Notes: generated by a model from the sequence alone, not told the origin. DNA of 44,122 nt from an uncultured Clostridia bacterium (GCA_934120675.1 CAKOUU010000014.1:1-44122); one strand, 5' to 3'; shown: positions 24,345 to 32,784, counted from the first letter of the stretch. Made by a program: numbers and translations.

Positions 24345-25587
24345 TTGAAAAATTTGAAATTTTTATTAAAAATATTCATTATTGTTATTCTTTTTGTAGT
24401 ATATATTTATGTAATTGCAATAAATGCTATACCAGAAAATATAGTGATTTTTCAAGGAGAAGATGTTAATATTAAAACAATATTAGGATTAAATGTAAAC
24501 GTAGTTGACGAAGAAAATGCATTAGAAACATCATCAACAAACCAAAATGGTATCAATAATTCAAATAAACAAACAGCAAAATTAAATTTATTTCAAAATA
24601 TTTTTTTGAAAAATATAGATATAGATGTATTGCCAAAAACAAAAGTTATACCAATAGGAAGTGTTGCAGGAATAAAATTATATACAAATGGAGTTCTGGT
24701 TGTAGGAATGTCAGAAATACAAGGGATAGATAATAAAAAATACAAGCCATATGAAAGCTCTGGAATACAAGAGGGAGACAGAATAATTGCAGTAAACAAT
24801 ACAGATATAGAAAACACAGAAGATTTAATGAAAAATGTAAATATGTCAAATGGAAACGAAGTAAAAATAAAATATGTTCATAATCAAAAATCATTAGAAT
24901 GTTCAATAAAACCAGTAGAGACATCAGGCAAGGAATACAAATTAGGCCTATGGGTTCGCGATAGCGCTGCTGGTGTTGGAACAGTAACATTTTATGAACC
25001 ATCATCACAAAGTTTTGGCGCTCTAGGACATGGAATAACAGATATAGACACAGAGCAACTTATAGATATTGCATCTGGTGAATTTGTGACTACTAAAATA
25101 TTAAATGTTATTAAAGGTGAAAGTGGAAATCCGGGGAGAATACAAGGAACAGTGGATAATCAAAAAAATATTGGAAAAATATATAAGAATACAAAATTTG
25201 GAATATATGGTAAAGTTGATAATATTTCAACATTAAATATAGATAATTCAAAGGAAATGGAATTGGCTACAAGAGATGAAATCAAAACAGGTAAGGCTAC
25301 AATTATGTGTAGTTTAGAAAATGGAAAAATAGAAGAATATGAAATAGAAATTGAAAAGATTTTTAAAGACAATAATTATGATAATAAAAGTATGTTGATA
25401 AAGATAACAGATGCTGAATTATTAGAAAAAACAGGCGGAATTATTCAACGGTATGAGTGGTTCTCCTATTATTCAAAATGGCAAATTTGTTGGTGCTGTA
25501 ACTCATGTTCTTGTTAATAATCCTGAAGAAGGATATGCTGTTTTTGGGGATATTATGCTTAAACAAATGAAAATGGTAGAGAACTAA
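24345..25587 (+). CDS. spoIVB: SpoIVB serine peptidase (S55), requires +1 frameshift at 25449
   Basis: SpoIVB is the forespore signalling protease that triggers pro-sigma-K processing. It has an N-terminal membrane helix, a PDZ domain (around GIQEGDRIIAVNNTDIENTE) and the S55 domain with GLWVRDSAAGVGTVTFYEP and the catalytic-His block FGALGHGITD. Frame 0 then reads GGIIQ followed by CGG and continues out of register to 25517. Skipping the C at 25449 gives GMSGSPIIQNG with the catalytic Ser, then the normal C-terminus ending GDIMLKQMKMVEN (stop 25585-25587), 413 aa in all. The start is TTG, with AAGGAG 6 nt upstream. Without the shift the enzyme lacks its nucleophile. Same pattern as the HAD gene at 8141. 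Confidence 0.92.
25449..25452 (+). other. putative +1 frameshift site CGG-T in spoIVB
   Basis: In-frame CGG (25449-25451). The +1 reading GGT is the Gly just before the catalytic M-S-G-S-P motif. Frame 0 has no immediate stop here, unlike the HAD site, and runs 22 more codons of unrelated sequence to its stop. Confidence 0.6.
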
Positions 25588-25614
25588 AATGTTTTATATA
25601 TTAGAAAGATATTA

Positions 25615-25689
25615 TAATTGGATATGTTTTTAAAGAATTTCTTATGTTGTTTCAATTACATAAAAAATCTTTAAGAGCATATCCAATTA
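25615..25689. terminator. large hairpin between convergent spoIVB and murC
   Basis: A 12-bp outer stem (25615-25626 with 25678-25689), an internal loop, and a 7-bp inner stem (25630-25636 with 25668-25674) around a loop of about 31 nt. It lies between the 3' ends of spoIVB (+) and murC (-), so it is probably a shared bidirectional terminator, though T-tracts are weak. Confidence 0.55.
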
Positions 25690-25718
25690 TTAAATTATCT
25701 TATACATTAATTAAAATT

Positions 25719-27107
25719 TTAGATTTTTTTTTCTAAAAGCATAGGCCCTATTTGAGTAACAGTACCAGCGCCTAAAGTTAAAATCAAATCATCTTTTTGA
25801 ACATTATCTTTTAAATAAGAAACACATTCATCAAAATTAGGAATATATTTAGCATCTTTACCTAAAGAAATAATTTTATCAACTAAATCTTTAGAAGAGA
25901 TATTGTAAGTATTAGTTTCTCTTGCTGCATAAATATCTAAAACAATAATATTATCAAAATTTAATAATGCATGTGCAAAATCGTCTAAAAGATTTTTTGT
26001 TCTACTATAAGTATGAGGTTGGAAAACAACCCAAGACTTATTGTGTTTTTTATTTGCAACAGATTTTGAAGTTGCAACAATTTCAGTAGGATGATGACCA
26101 TAATCGTCATAAATACTAGCACCATTTATTTTTCCTTTAAACTCAAATCTTCTATGAGCACCAGTAAACTTTTTAAGTGCTGTTTGTAAATCTTTTTTAT
26201 CAAGTCCATAATAATCACATAAAGAAATACAAGCTAAAGCATTTAAAACATTGTGAGTTCCTGGAACTGATAATTTTATTTTTTCAAAGAATTTACCTTT
26301 TTTATAAACATCAAATTCAGGAAAACCATCATTATCAAATTCAATATTTTTAGCAACAAAATCTGCATCTGTATTGTCAATTCCATAAGTAATAATTTTG
26401 GCATTTGTATATTGTGGTAAATCTAGGCAATTTTTGTCATCACCATTAATTACTAATAAACCATCATCAGGCAATAATTTAACATATTTAACAAAAGCTT
26501 TTTTTATGTTTTCAAAAGTTTTAAAATAATCAAGATGGTCATTATCAATATTTAAAATGATTTCAGCTTTTGGACTAAATTTTAAAAAGCTTTCAACATA
26601 TTCACAAGCTTCTATAATAAAGTGGTCACTGTTACCAACTCTATAATTTCCATCAATAGCCTTTAAAAAAGCACCAACCTGAATACTTGGGTCTTGTAGA
26701 GCTTCTAAGAAACATAGTGAAATCATAGAAGTAGTAGTTGTTTTTCCGTGTGTACCAGAAATACAAATTGTATCTTTATAACATCTTGTAAGTTCACCCA
26801 AAAAATCAGCTCTTTCAATTGTTGGAATATTTAATTTTTTTGCTTCTAGCATTTCAGGGTCATCTTGTTTAATTGCAGCAGAATAAACTACGACATCAGA
26901 ATTTGCAACATCTTCTAAATTATGACCAATTGTAACTTTTATTCCAAGTGAATTTAATTTATCTGTTGCTTCTGATTTTGCCCAGTCTGAACCTGTAACA
27001 TTAAAGCCCCAATTTGTAAGTATTGCAGCTATACCACTCATACTTACTCCTCCAATACCTATCATGTGTATATTTTTGTATTTTTTTAAGTTTTCTATAT
27101 TTGGCAT
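25719..27107 (-). CDS. murC: UDP-N-acetylmuramate--L-alanine ligase
   Basis: Cytoplasmic Mur ligase that adds L-Ala to UDP-MurNAc using ATP, the first amino-acid step of peptidoglycan precursor synthesis. The 462-aa product has the Rossmann start IHMIGIGGVSMSGIA (residues 13-27) and the ATP loop GTHGKTTTT (118-126). The middle domain contains EACEYVESFLKFSP and NIDNDHLDYF, and the C-domain contains DDYGHHPTEI. I chose the ATG at 27107 because GGGGAGTG lies just upstream; the open frame runs 46 codons further but is poorly coding. Its promoter (27217-27245) is divergent from spoVG. Confidence 0.97.
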   Translation of the reverse strand: MPNIENLKKYKNIHMIGIGGVSMSGIAAILTNWGFNVTGSDWAKSEATDKLNSLGIKVTIGHNLEDVANSDVVVYSAAIKQDDPEMLEAKKLNIPTIERADFLGELTRCYKDTICISGTHGKTTTTSMISLCFLEALQDPSIQVGAFLKAIDGNYRVGNSDHFIIEACEYVESFLKFSPKAEIILNIDNDHLDYFKTFENIKKAFVKYVKLLPDDGLLVINGDDKNCLDLPQYTNAKIITYGIDNTDADFVAKNIEFDNDGFPEFDVYKKGKFFEKIKLSVPGTHNVLNALACISLCDYYGLDKKDLQTALKKFTGAHRRFEFKGKINGASIYDDYGHHPTEIVATSKSVANKKHNKSWVVFQPHTYSRTKNLLDDFAHALLNFDNIIVLDIYAARETNTYNISSKDLVDKIISLGKDAKYIPNFDECVSYLKDNVQKDDLILTLGAGTVTQIGPMLLEKKI

Positions 27108-27216
27108 TTTTTTCACTCCCCTAAATTTTATAAAATAAATTCTTATACAATAGAAAATATTTGATTTTGTATTATATAAAAGTACTATCAATTTTTGACA
27201 TATTTTTAGCAGATAA

Positions 27217-27245
27217 ATTATATAATTATATAATGCAAAATTCAA
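27217..27245 (-). promoter_or_regulatory. murC promoter
   Basis: On the minus strand: TTGAAT (27245-27240), 17 nt, TATAAT (27222-27217), about 110 nt before the murC ATG. Confidence 0.55.
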
Positions 27246-27418
27246 GAGTTTTTGGAAAATTAATCTTTAAAATAAGTATATTAATTTAAAAAATATAATA
27301 TGTATAAAATTTTTGTGCATATAATAGAAACATTTTAGTTGTAAATTTTTATAATATAAAAAGATAATTAAAACGATACAATAAATTAAAAAAAGTTTTA
27401 TAAAAAATGTAAAAAAAA

Positions 27419-27445
27419 GAAGGAAAAAAATTTTTTATGGAGAAT
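27419..27445 (+). promoter_or_regulatory. sigma-H-type promoter of spoVG
   Basis: GAAGGAAAA (27419-27427) fits the sigma-H -35 pattern R-n-A-GGA-WWW; after 11 nt, GGAGAAT (27439-27445) fits the -10 pattern R-n-n-GAAT. The start codon is 72 nt downstream. spoVG is the classical sigma-H gene of Bacillus subtilis, which supports the assignment. Confidence 0.7.
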
Positions 27446-27517
27446 AATAAGGTAAGTACATAAGAATAAACTAATATGTACAAATAATTAAAACTTAAGG
27501 AAGGACGGTGCACTAAA

Positions 27518-27790
27518 ATGCAAATCACAGATGTACGTTTAAGAAAAGTAAATTCAGAGAACAGAATGAAAGCTGTTGCTTCTGTAACATTCGATAACGA
27601 ATTCGCAGTACATGATATCAAAGTTATCGAAAGCCAAAATGGATTATTCATAGCTATGCCTAGCAGAAAAACTCCAAACGGAGAATTCAGAGATATAGCA
27701 CATCCAATCAATGCTGAAACAAGAGAGAAAATTCAAAAAGCTATATTAGAAGCTTATGAAGCTCCAGAAACAGAGGAATCAGCAGAATAA
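27518..27790 (+). CDS. spoVG: septation/regulatory protein SpoVG
   Basis: Small nucleic-acid-binding regulator affecting asymmetric septation and, in many Firmicutes, virulence and cell-wall genes. The 90-aa product matches the family along its length: MQITDVRLRKV start, then IKVIESQNGLFIAMPSRKT and FRDIAHPINAETREKI, and an acidic tail. AAGGAAGGACGGTG precedes the ATG. It is monocistronic, between a sigma-H-type promoter and a terminator. Confidence 0.97.
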   Translation: MQITDVRLRKVNSENRMKAVASVTFDNEFAVHDIKVIESQNGLFIAMPSRKTPNGEFRDIAHPINAETREKIQKAILEAYEAPETEESAE

Positions 27791-27796
27791 TATAAA

Positions 27797-27836
27797 AAAG
27801 AGGTTATGAAAATTAATTTTCAGCCTCTTTTATTTT
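27797..27836 (+). terminator. spoVG terminator
   Basis: The outer stem AAAGAGG (27797-27803) pairs with CCTCTTT (27824-27830), with an inner GAAAAT/ATTTTC stem. The right arm ends in TTT and continues TATTTTT. It starts 7 nt after the stop. Confidence 0.75.
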
Positions 27837-27842
27837 TGTTTC

Positions 27843-27878
27843 ATATATTAGGAAAGTTATGCAACTTTCCTAATATAT
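27843..27878. repeat. perfect 16-bp inverted repeat after spoVG
   Basis: Arms 27843-27858 and 27863-27878 with a 4-nt loop, right behind the spoVG terminator. Together with the next inverted repeat it fills the spoVG-asd gap. Confidence 0.7.
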
Positions 27879-27923
27879 AAAATTACATTGCACAGAAAAT
27901 TTATTTCATAAATTTTCGCGCAC

Positions 27924-28027
27924 GAACAAATTTACTGAAAATTTTAATTTTTTTGAGTATGATAAAAAGTAGAGTTAAGACTGAAAATTGAAAATTTTCA
28001 GATTTGTTCTTGGGGATGGTTCTGTTT
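27924..28027. repeat. long imperfect inverted repeat with a REP-like core at the asd 3' side
   Basis: GAACAAAT + CTGAAAATTTT (27924-27931, 27935-27945) pairs with 27991-28009, with a 3-nt bulge. It is followed by GGGGATGGTTCTGTTT (28012-28027), the reverse complement (one mismatch) of the motif in the era leader at 2460-2473. Confidence 0.55.
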
Positions 28028-28035
28028 GCAACATT

Positions 28036-29028
28036 TTAAACCAATAGCAACTTTTCCAAAATTTGAACAGCATTTGTAGCAGCACCTTTACGCAGATTAT
28101 CGCTAACTACCCATAAATTAATACCAAAAGGAACACTATAATCACGCCTAATTCTACCAACAAAAACATCATCAAAACCATCAGCCTTAGAAGCTAAAGG
28201 ATAATAATCCTTTTCAACATCATCAACAAGAATAATACCCGGAGAATTTTGCAAAAGCATCTTAACATCATAAATATCAAAATTAGACTTAAATTCAACA
28301 TTGATACTTTCACTATGGCAATTTCTTACAGGAACTCTAACACAGGTTGCAGTGATTGGAAGAAATGGCTTATTTAATATTTTTCTAGTTTCATTAATCA
28401 TTTTGTACTCTTCTTTTGTATAACCATCAGATTCAAATATATCAATATGTGGCAAACAATTATTAAATATAGGATGTTGAAATTTTTTTGGAGCTAATCC
28501 TTTAATACCATTTTCCAAATCTTCAATGCCAGCCTTACCAGCACCCGAAACAGCTTGATAAGTTGAATATACAATTCTTTTTATTTTATATCTATCGTCT
28601 AGTGGCTTTAATGCAACAACAGCTTGAATTGTTGAGCAGTTTGGATTTGCAATAATTCCTTTATTTTCAAAGATCTTTTCAGGGTTAACTTCTGGAACAA
28701 CCAAAGGAACATCTTTATCCATCCTGTAAATACTACTATTATCAATTACGGTGCAACCTGTTTGAACAGCAATAGGAATGTATTTTTTAGAAATACTTCC
28801 ACCAGCACAGAAAATTGCGTAATCAAATTTGTAATTAAATGATTCTTCAGTTAATTCCTGAATTATATAGTTTTGACCTAAAAATTGTACCTTGCTTCCT
28901 GCAGATTTTTTAGAAGCAAATAATGTATATGTACAGTTTTTAAAATTTTTTTCTTCTAATACTTTTAATACAGTTCGACCAACTAAGCCGGTTGAACCTA
29001 CTATAGCAACTTTATAATTTGTTTTCAA
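28036..29028 (-). CDS. asd: aspartate-semialdehyde dehydrogenase
   Basis: NADP-dependent enzyme that reduces aspartyl phosphate to aspartate semialdehyde for lysine, diaminopimelate, threonine and methionine synthesis. The 330-aa product has the Rossmann motif IVGSTGLVGR, the active-site Cys in NPNCSTIQA (C131), SGAGKAGIEDL and the substrate-binding R-V-P-V-R-N-C-H block. The frame is open from an ATG at 29043, but that ATG overlaps the GGAGG binding site (29041-29037). The TTG at 29028, 8 nt further on, is therefore the likelier start, giving MKTNYKVAIV. Confidence 0.96.
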   Translation of the reverse strand: MKTNYKVAIVGSTGLVGRTVLKVLEEKNFKNCTYTLFASKKSAGSKVQFLGQNYIIQELTEESFNYKFDYAIFCAGGSISKKYIPIAVQTGCTVIDNSSIYRMDKDVPLVVPEVNPEKIFENKGIIANPNCSTIQAVVALKPLDDRYKIKRIVYSTYQAVSGAGKAGIEDLENGIKGLAPKKFQHPIFNNCLPHIDIFESDGYTKEEYKMINETRKILNKPFLPITATCVRVPVRNCHSESINVEFKSNFDIYDVKMLLQNSPGIILVDDVEKDYYPLASKADGFDDVFVGRIRRDYSVPFGINLWVVSDNLRKGAATNAVQILEKLLLV

Positions 29029-29161
29029 AATAAATACCTCCATAATCTTTTTATTTTAGTATATTTATTTGAAATGAAAAATGTTACTGCTCAAAAGTGT
29101 AAGTTTAAACTGTGAATTGTAACAAACCGTAACATAATTAATAAAAAAATTTCAAAAAAGA

Positions 29162-29190
29162 TTGCATAATTTTGACAATAATAGTATAAT
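29162..29190 (+). promoter_or_regulatory. sigma-A promoter of the GT2 gene
   Basis: TTGCAT (29162-29167), 17 nt, perfect TATAAT (29185-29190), 54 nt before the ATG. Confidence 0.75.
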
Positions 29191-29243
29191 AGATTATGTG
29201 AGATAATAAAAATAGAATAAAAGAAAAAAGAGAGGTAGAAAAA

Positions 29244-30515
29244 ATGGATTATGTTTATATACTAAGAGAAGCATTAGTATGGATAATAACAATATTCTGG
29301 TTATATCAAGTATTAGTAAGTGTATGCTCATTAGTAAAAATAAAAGAAAAACCATTAAAAAACAAAAAAACAAACAAATTCATGGCAATAATACCAGCAC
29401 ATAATGAAGAAGCAGTAGTTGGGAACTTAATAGAAAGTTTAAAAAATCAAGACTATGACAAAGATGCATACGATATTTATGTAATAGCAGACAATTGTAC
29501 AGACAGAACAGCAAGAATAGCAAGAGAAGCTGGTGCAATAGTATATGAAAGATATGACGAAACAAAGAAAACAAAAGGATATGCACTAGACTGGTTCTTA
29601 CAACAAAAAATAAAAGAAGATGCACCATATGATGCAATATGTATATTTGATGCAGATAATATAGTAGATAAAAACTTCTTAAAAGCAATGAACAAAAAAC
29701 TATGTCAAGGGGAAGAAGTTGTTCAAGGATATAGAGATATTAAAAATCCAACAGATAACTGGATAACATCAGGATATGCATTATTCTACTGGACAATGCA
29801 CAAATTCTATCATTTAGCAAGATATAATTTAGGTTTATCACCATTATTAAATGGAACAGGCTTTATGGTAAGCTTTGATATTATAAAAGAAAATGGTGGA
29901 TGGAAAACAGTAACATTAACAGAAGACATAGAATTTTCATTACAAAGAATTTTAAAAGGAAAAAGACTTGGATGGGCAACAGATGCAATTGTATATGATG
30001 AACAACCAACAGGATTTGCACAAAGTTGGTCACAAAGAAGCAGATGGACAGTTGGACATATGCAATGTATGAAAGAATATACAGGCAAATTAGCTGAAGC
30101 CGCTAAAGAGAAAAAAACAATGATGAACTTTGATGGTTTCTTATATATTATAGGAAGTATACCAATGTTTATCTTAACATTACTTTTATTAGTATCTAAC
30201 TTTGTTTTATATGCTATGGATGGAATGACACAAACTGAATTAGTAATTAATATATTAAGATATTTAGTACCAACATTTGTATTACCATCATTAACGGCTG
30301 CATTTGTTATGTGGATAGATGGTAAACCAATAAAACCAATGGTAAAAGGATTATTCACATATCCATTATTTATGGGTTCATGGCTATTAATAAACTTCAA
30401 ATGTTTATTCAAAAGAGAAACAAGTTGGGAAAAAATTACTCATAATAGAAGCATAAAAATTGATGATGTAAGTGAAAATATAGAAGATACAGTAAAAGAA
30501 GTAGAAAAAGTTTAA
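29244..30515 (+). CDS. GT2-family membrane glycosyltransferase
   Basis: Inverting, processive-type GT-A glycosyltransferase in the membrane, similar to polysaccharide synthases such as IcaA, NodC or BcsA. The 423-aa product has an N-terminal membrane helix (about residues 9-31), the start of the GT-A fold AIIPAHNEEAVV, the DAD motif (136-138), TED in TLTEDIEFS (about 227-229) and QRSRW (about 268). Three to four C-terminal membrane helices follow (FILTLLLLVSNFVL etc.). All catalytic motifs of family 2 are present. AGAGAGG precedes the ATG. It is monocistronic. The polymer made is unknown. Confidence 0.9.
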   Translation: MDYVYILREALVWIITIFWLYQVLVSVCSLVKIKEKPLKNKKTNKFMAIIPAHNEEAVVGNLIESLKNQDYDKDAYDIYVIADNCTDRTARIAREAGAIVYERYDETKKTKGYALDWFLQQKIKEDAPYDAICIFDADNIVDKNFLKAMNKKLCQGEEVVQGYRDIKNPTDNWITSGYALFYWTMHKFYHLARYNLGLSPLLNGTGFMVSFDIIKENGGWKTVTLTEDIEFSLQRILKGKRLGWATDAIVYDEQPTGFAQSWSQRSRWTVGHMQCMKEYTGKLAEAAKEKKTMMNFDGFLYIIGSIPMFILTLLLLVSNFVLYAMDGMTQTELVINILRYLVPTFVLPSLTAAFVMWIDGKPIKPMVKGLFTYPLFMGSWLLINFKCLFKRETSWEKITHNRSIKIDDVSENIEDTVKEVEKV

Positions 30516-30575
30516 TAACAAAACATATTAATAAAAAATAAAAACAAGGTTTTTAATAAAAAATCTAAAAAAAAC

Positions 30576-30604
30576 TTGCATTTATGCCAAAAATTGGGTA
30601 TAAT
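30576..30604 (+). promoter_or_regulatory. promoter of the rimP-nusA-infB operon
   Basis: TTGCAT (30576-30581), 17 nt, perfect TATAAT (30599-30604). Confidence 0.8.
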
Positions 30605-30628
30605 ATAGATATCAACATACGAGACAGT

Positions 30629-30655
30629 AAAGAGTGGGAACAAATCCCACTCTTT
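30629..30655 (+). promoter_or_regulatory. leader hairpin of the rimP operon
   Basis: Perfect 11-bp stem (30629-30639 with 30645-30655) with an ACAAA loop, in the roughly 70-nt leader between promoter and rimP. The following AGTTTTG is only a weak T-run, so it is a possible attenuator or stabilising 5' hairpin. Confidence 0.6.
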
Positions 30656-30681
30656 AGTTTTGAAAATAAAGGAGGTAAAAA

Positions 30682-31140
30682 TTGGCAAGTATAGAAGAAA
30701 AAGTAACAAAATTAGTAGAACCAATAATTGAAAATTTAGATTATGAACTATATGATGTAGAATACGCCAAAGAGGAAAAAAACTACTTCTTACGAATATT
30801 CATAGACAGTGAAAAAGGTATTGATTTAAATGATTGTGAAAAAGTAAATGATGCAGTAAATGATATCTTAGATAAAGAAAATTACATTAAAGAACAATAC
30901 TTTTTAGAAATATCTTCACCAGGAATAGAAAGAGTGTTAAGAAAAGATAAACATTTAGAAAAGAATATTGGTGAAGAAGTAAATGTAAAACTATTCAAAA
31001 AAGATGAAAATGGAGCAAAAGAATATTTAGGCAAATTAAAAGAATTTAATCAAAATGAAATTGTTTTAGAAACAGAAGAACAAGAAATAAAAATAGAAAG
31101 AAAAAATATAGCACAAATAAAAACAGTTTATAACTGGTAA
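30682..31140 (+). CDS. rimP: ribosome maturation factor RimP
   Basis: Assembly factor for the 30S subunit. The 152-aa product shows the N-terminal alpha/beta domain (LDYELYDVEYAKEEKNYFLR), the conserved LEISSPGIERVLRK and the C-terminal SH3-like barrel (GEEVNVKLFK, KIERKNIAQIK). The start is TTG with GGAGGT 5 nt upstream. First gene of the translation/RNA operon; a very large palindrome separates it from nusA. Confidence 0.95.
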   Translation: MASIEEKVTKLVEPIIENLDYELYDVEYAKEEKNYFLRIFIDSEKGIDLNDCEKVNDAVNDILDKENYIKEQYFLEISSPGIERVLRKDKHLEKNIGEEVNVKLFKKDENGAKEYLGKLKEFNQNEIVLETEEQEIKIERKNIAQIKTVYNW

Positions 31141-31143
31141 AAG

Positions 31144-31225
31144 AAAAACCATCGGGGACGTTCTTAAATTGGTTGAACGCCCGAAGGGCAATTCAACCAA
31201 TTTAAGAACGTCCCCGATGGTTTTT
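31144..31225. repeat. 82-bp palindromic element between rimP and nusA
   Basis: Perfect 34-bp arms (31144-31177 and 31192-31225), then a C/AA mismatch and a 4-bp GCCC/GGGC inner stem with a GAA loop. Each arm is itself a small hairpin (AACCA facing TGGTT) around GGGGACGTTCTTAAAT. The right arm ends in five Ts, so it could act as a strong partial terminator within the operon. REP/BIME-like. Confidence 0.9.
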
Positions 31226-31257
31226 CCTTTAAAAATAAATAATAGGAGGAATAAAAA

Positions 31258-32388
31258 ATGAAAGCTATTGATAACAAAGAGTTAATATTAGCATTAGAAG
31301 AATTAGAAAAAGAGAAAGGAATAAAAAAAGAGTATGTACTAGAATCAATAGAAACAGCATTAGTTACAGCATATAAAAGAAATTTTGATGCACTAGAAAA
31401 TGTAAAAGTTGATATAGACCATCAAACAGGTGCGACACACATTTATTCTGTAAAAGAAATAGTTGAAAATGCAAATGACGAAGTAACAGAAATAAGCCTA
31501 GAAGAAGCACATAAAATTAACAAAAACTTAACATATGGAGACACTGTTGATATTGAAATAGTACCAAAAGACTTCGGAAGAATTGCTGCGCAAACTGCAA
31601 AACAAGTTATAGTTCAAAAATTAAGAGAAGTTGAAAGAGATTTAATATTTGACGAATACACACAAAAGAAAGGTGAAATCGTTTCAGGTATTATCCAAAA
31701 AGCTGATAAAAATATAGTTGTAGTTGATTTAGGAAGAATTGAAGGAATAATGCTTTCTAAAGAACAAGTTCCAACAGAAAAATATAGAGTAAATGATAAA
31801 ATAAAAGCTTACATAGTTGATGTTGAAAGAGGACTAAAAGGTGCTCCTCAAGTAATGATTTCAAGAAGTCACCCTGATTTTGTAAGAAAATTATTAGAAT
31901 TTGAAATACCAGAAATATATGAAGGTGTTATAGAAATAAAAAGTGTATCAAGAGATGCAGGTTCAAGAAGTAAAGTTGCAGTATATTCACCAGACCCTAA
32001 TATTGACCCAGTTGGTTCATGTGTTGGTGCAAAAGGTGTAAGAATTCAAAATGTTATAAATGAATTAAATGGTGAAAAAATAGATGTAATCGAATGGGAT
32101 GAAGACCCAAGTATATTCATAGCTTCAGCATTATTACCAGCACAAATTTTAGCTGTTGATATAAAAGAAGATGAAAGATTTGCAGAAGTTATAGTTCCAG
32201 ATGATCAATTATCATTAGCAATTGGTAAAGCTGGTCAAAATGCTAGATTAGCAGCAAAATTAACAAACTGGAAAATTGATATAAAATCAGAATCTCAATT
32301 TAGACAAATTCTTCAAGAACAACAAAATCAAGCTGAAAACAACGAAGAAACAGAAAATAATGAAGAACTAGAAGATAGCGAAGAATAA
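31258..32388 (+). CDS. nusA: transcription termination/antitermination factor NusA
   Basis: RNA-polymerase-binding elongation factor. The 376-aa product has the N-terminal polymerase-binding domain (residues 1-125), the S1 domain (GEIVSGIIQKADKNIVVVDL, about 135-200) and two KH domains with CVGAKGVRIQNVI and AIGKAGQNARLAAKL. An acidic Gln/Asn/Glu tail follows. There are no C-terminal acidic repeats, as is normal for Firmicutes. TAGGAGGAA precedes the ATG. It is followed by ylxR and ylxQ as usual. Confidence 0.97.
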   Translation: MKAIDNKELILALEELEKEKGIKKEYVLESIETALVTAYKRNFDALENVKVDIDHQTGATHIYSVKEIVENANDEVTEISLEEAHKINKNLTYGDTVDIEIVPKDFGRIAAQTAKQVIVQKLREVERDLIFDEYTQKKGEIVSGIIQKADKNIVVVDLGRIEGIMLSKEQVPTEKYRVNDKIKAYIVDVERGLKGAPQVMISRSHPDFVRKLLEFEIPEIYEGVIEIKSVSRDAGSRSKVAVYSPDPNIDPVGSCVGAKGVRIQNVINELNGEKIDVIEWDEDPSIFIASALLPAQILAVDIKEDERFAEVIVPDDQLSLAIGKAGQNARLAAKLTNWKIDIKSESQFRQILQEQQNQAENNEETENNEELEDSEE

Positions 32389-32523
32389 GTTGATTTTTGA
32401 AATTTAGAATAATTTAAAGAAAAGAACTATTTATAATGACTAAAATATAAAATGAAGTACATGAAAAATTATTGCGTGATAATAATTGGAAAGCAGGCAT
32501 AAATTTAAAGGAAGGTGTATGTT

Positions 32524-32784
32524 ATGAAAAAACAACCACAAAGAACATGCATGGGATGTAATCAAAAAAAGGACAAAAAAGAATTAATCAGAATAGTAAA
32601 AAACAAAAACAATGAAATATCAGTTGATAGAACAGGAAAAAAAGAGGGACGCGGAGCATATATCTGTGATGATGTAAATTGTTTAGATAAATTAATCAAA
32701 AGTAAAAGACTAGAAAGAGTTTTTGAAATGTCAATTTCAGATGAAATTTATGAAAGTTTAAGAGGTGTAATTATTGATAAATAA
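32524..32784 (+). CDS. ylxR: YlxR/RnpM family RNA-binding protein
   Basis: Small DUF448 protein of the nusA-infB operon; in Bacillus it binds RNase P RNA (RnpM). The 86-aa product has the family signature PQRTCMGCNQKK, then DRTGKKEGRGAYIC. ATG 32524 fits AAGGAAGGTG about 7 nt upstream; a GTG three codons earlier lies inside that site. Its 3' end overlaps ylxQ by 11 nt. It contains one of the few CGC arginine codons (RGAYIC). Confidence 0.93.
   Translation: MKKQPQRTCMGCNQKKDKKELIRIVKNKNNEISVDRTGKKEGRGAYICDDVNCLDKLIKSKRLERVFEMSISDEIYESLRGVIIDK

Larger units (their letters stand above)
27108..27517. other. divergent regulatory region between murC and spoVG
   Basis: 410 bases without a gene. 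From left to right it holds the murC leader, the murC promoter (minus strand, 27217-27245), an overlapping plus-strand TTGACA (27195-27200, with TATATA at 18 nt), an A/T-rich stretch, a sigma-H-type promoter (27419-27445) and the spoVG leader. Confidence 0.6.

Noticed and set aside
8141..25452. HAD gene and spoIVB as ordinary pseudogenes
   Set aside because: Each has a single lesion, intact codons on both sides, and the identical CGG-T context. Decay would be expected to leave other damage. Sequence error remains possible and is stated in the findings.
25719..27245. murC start 46 codons upstream at 27245
   Set aside because: The upstream segment is Tyr/Ile/Lys-rich low-quality coding, overlaps the promoter, and a GGGGAGTG binding site fits the ATG at 27107.
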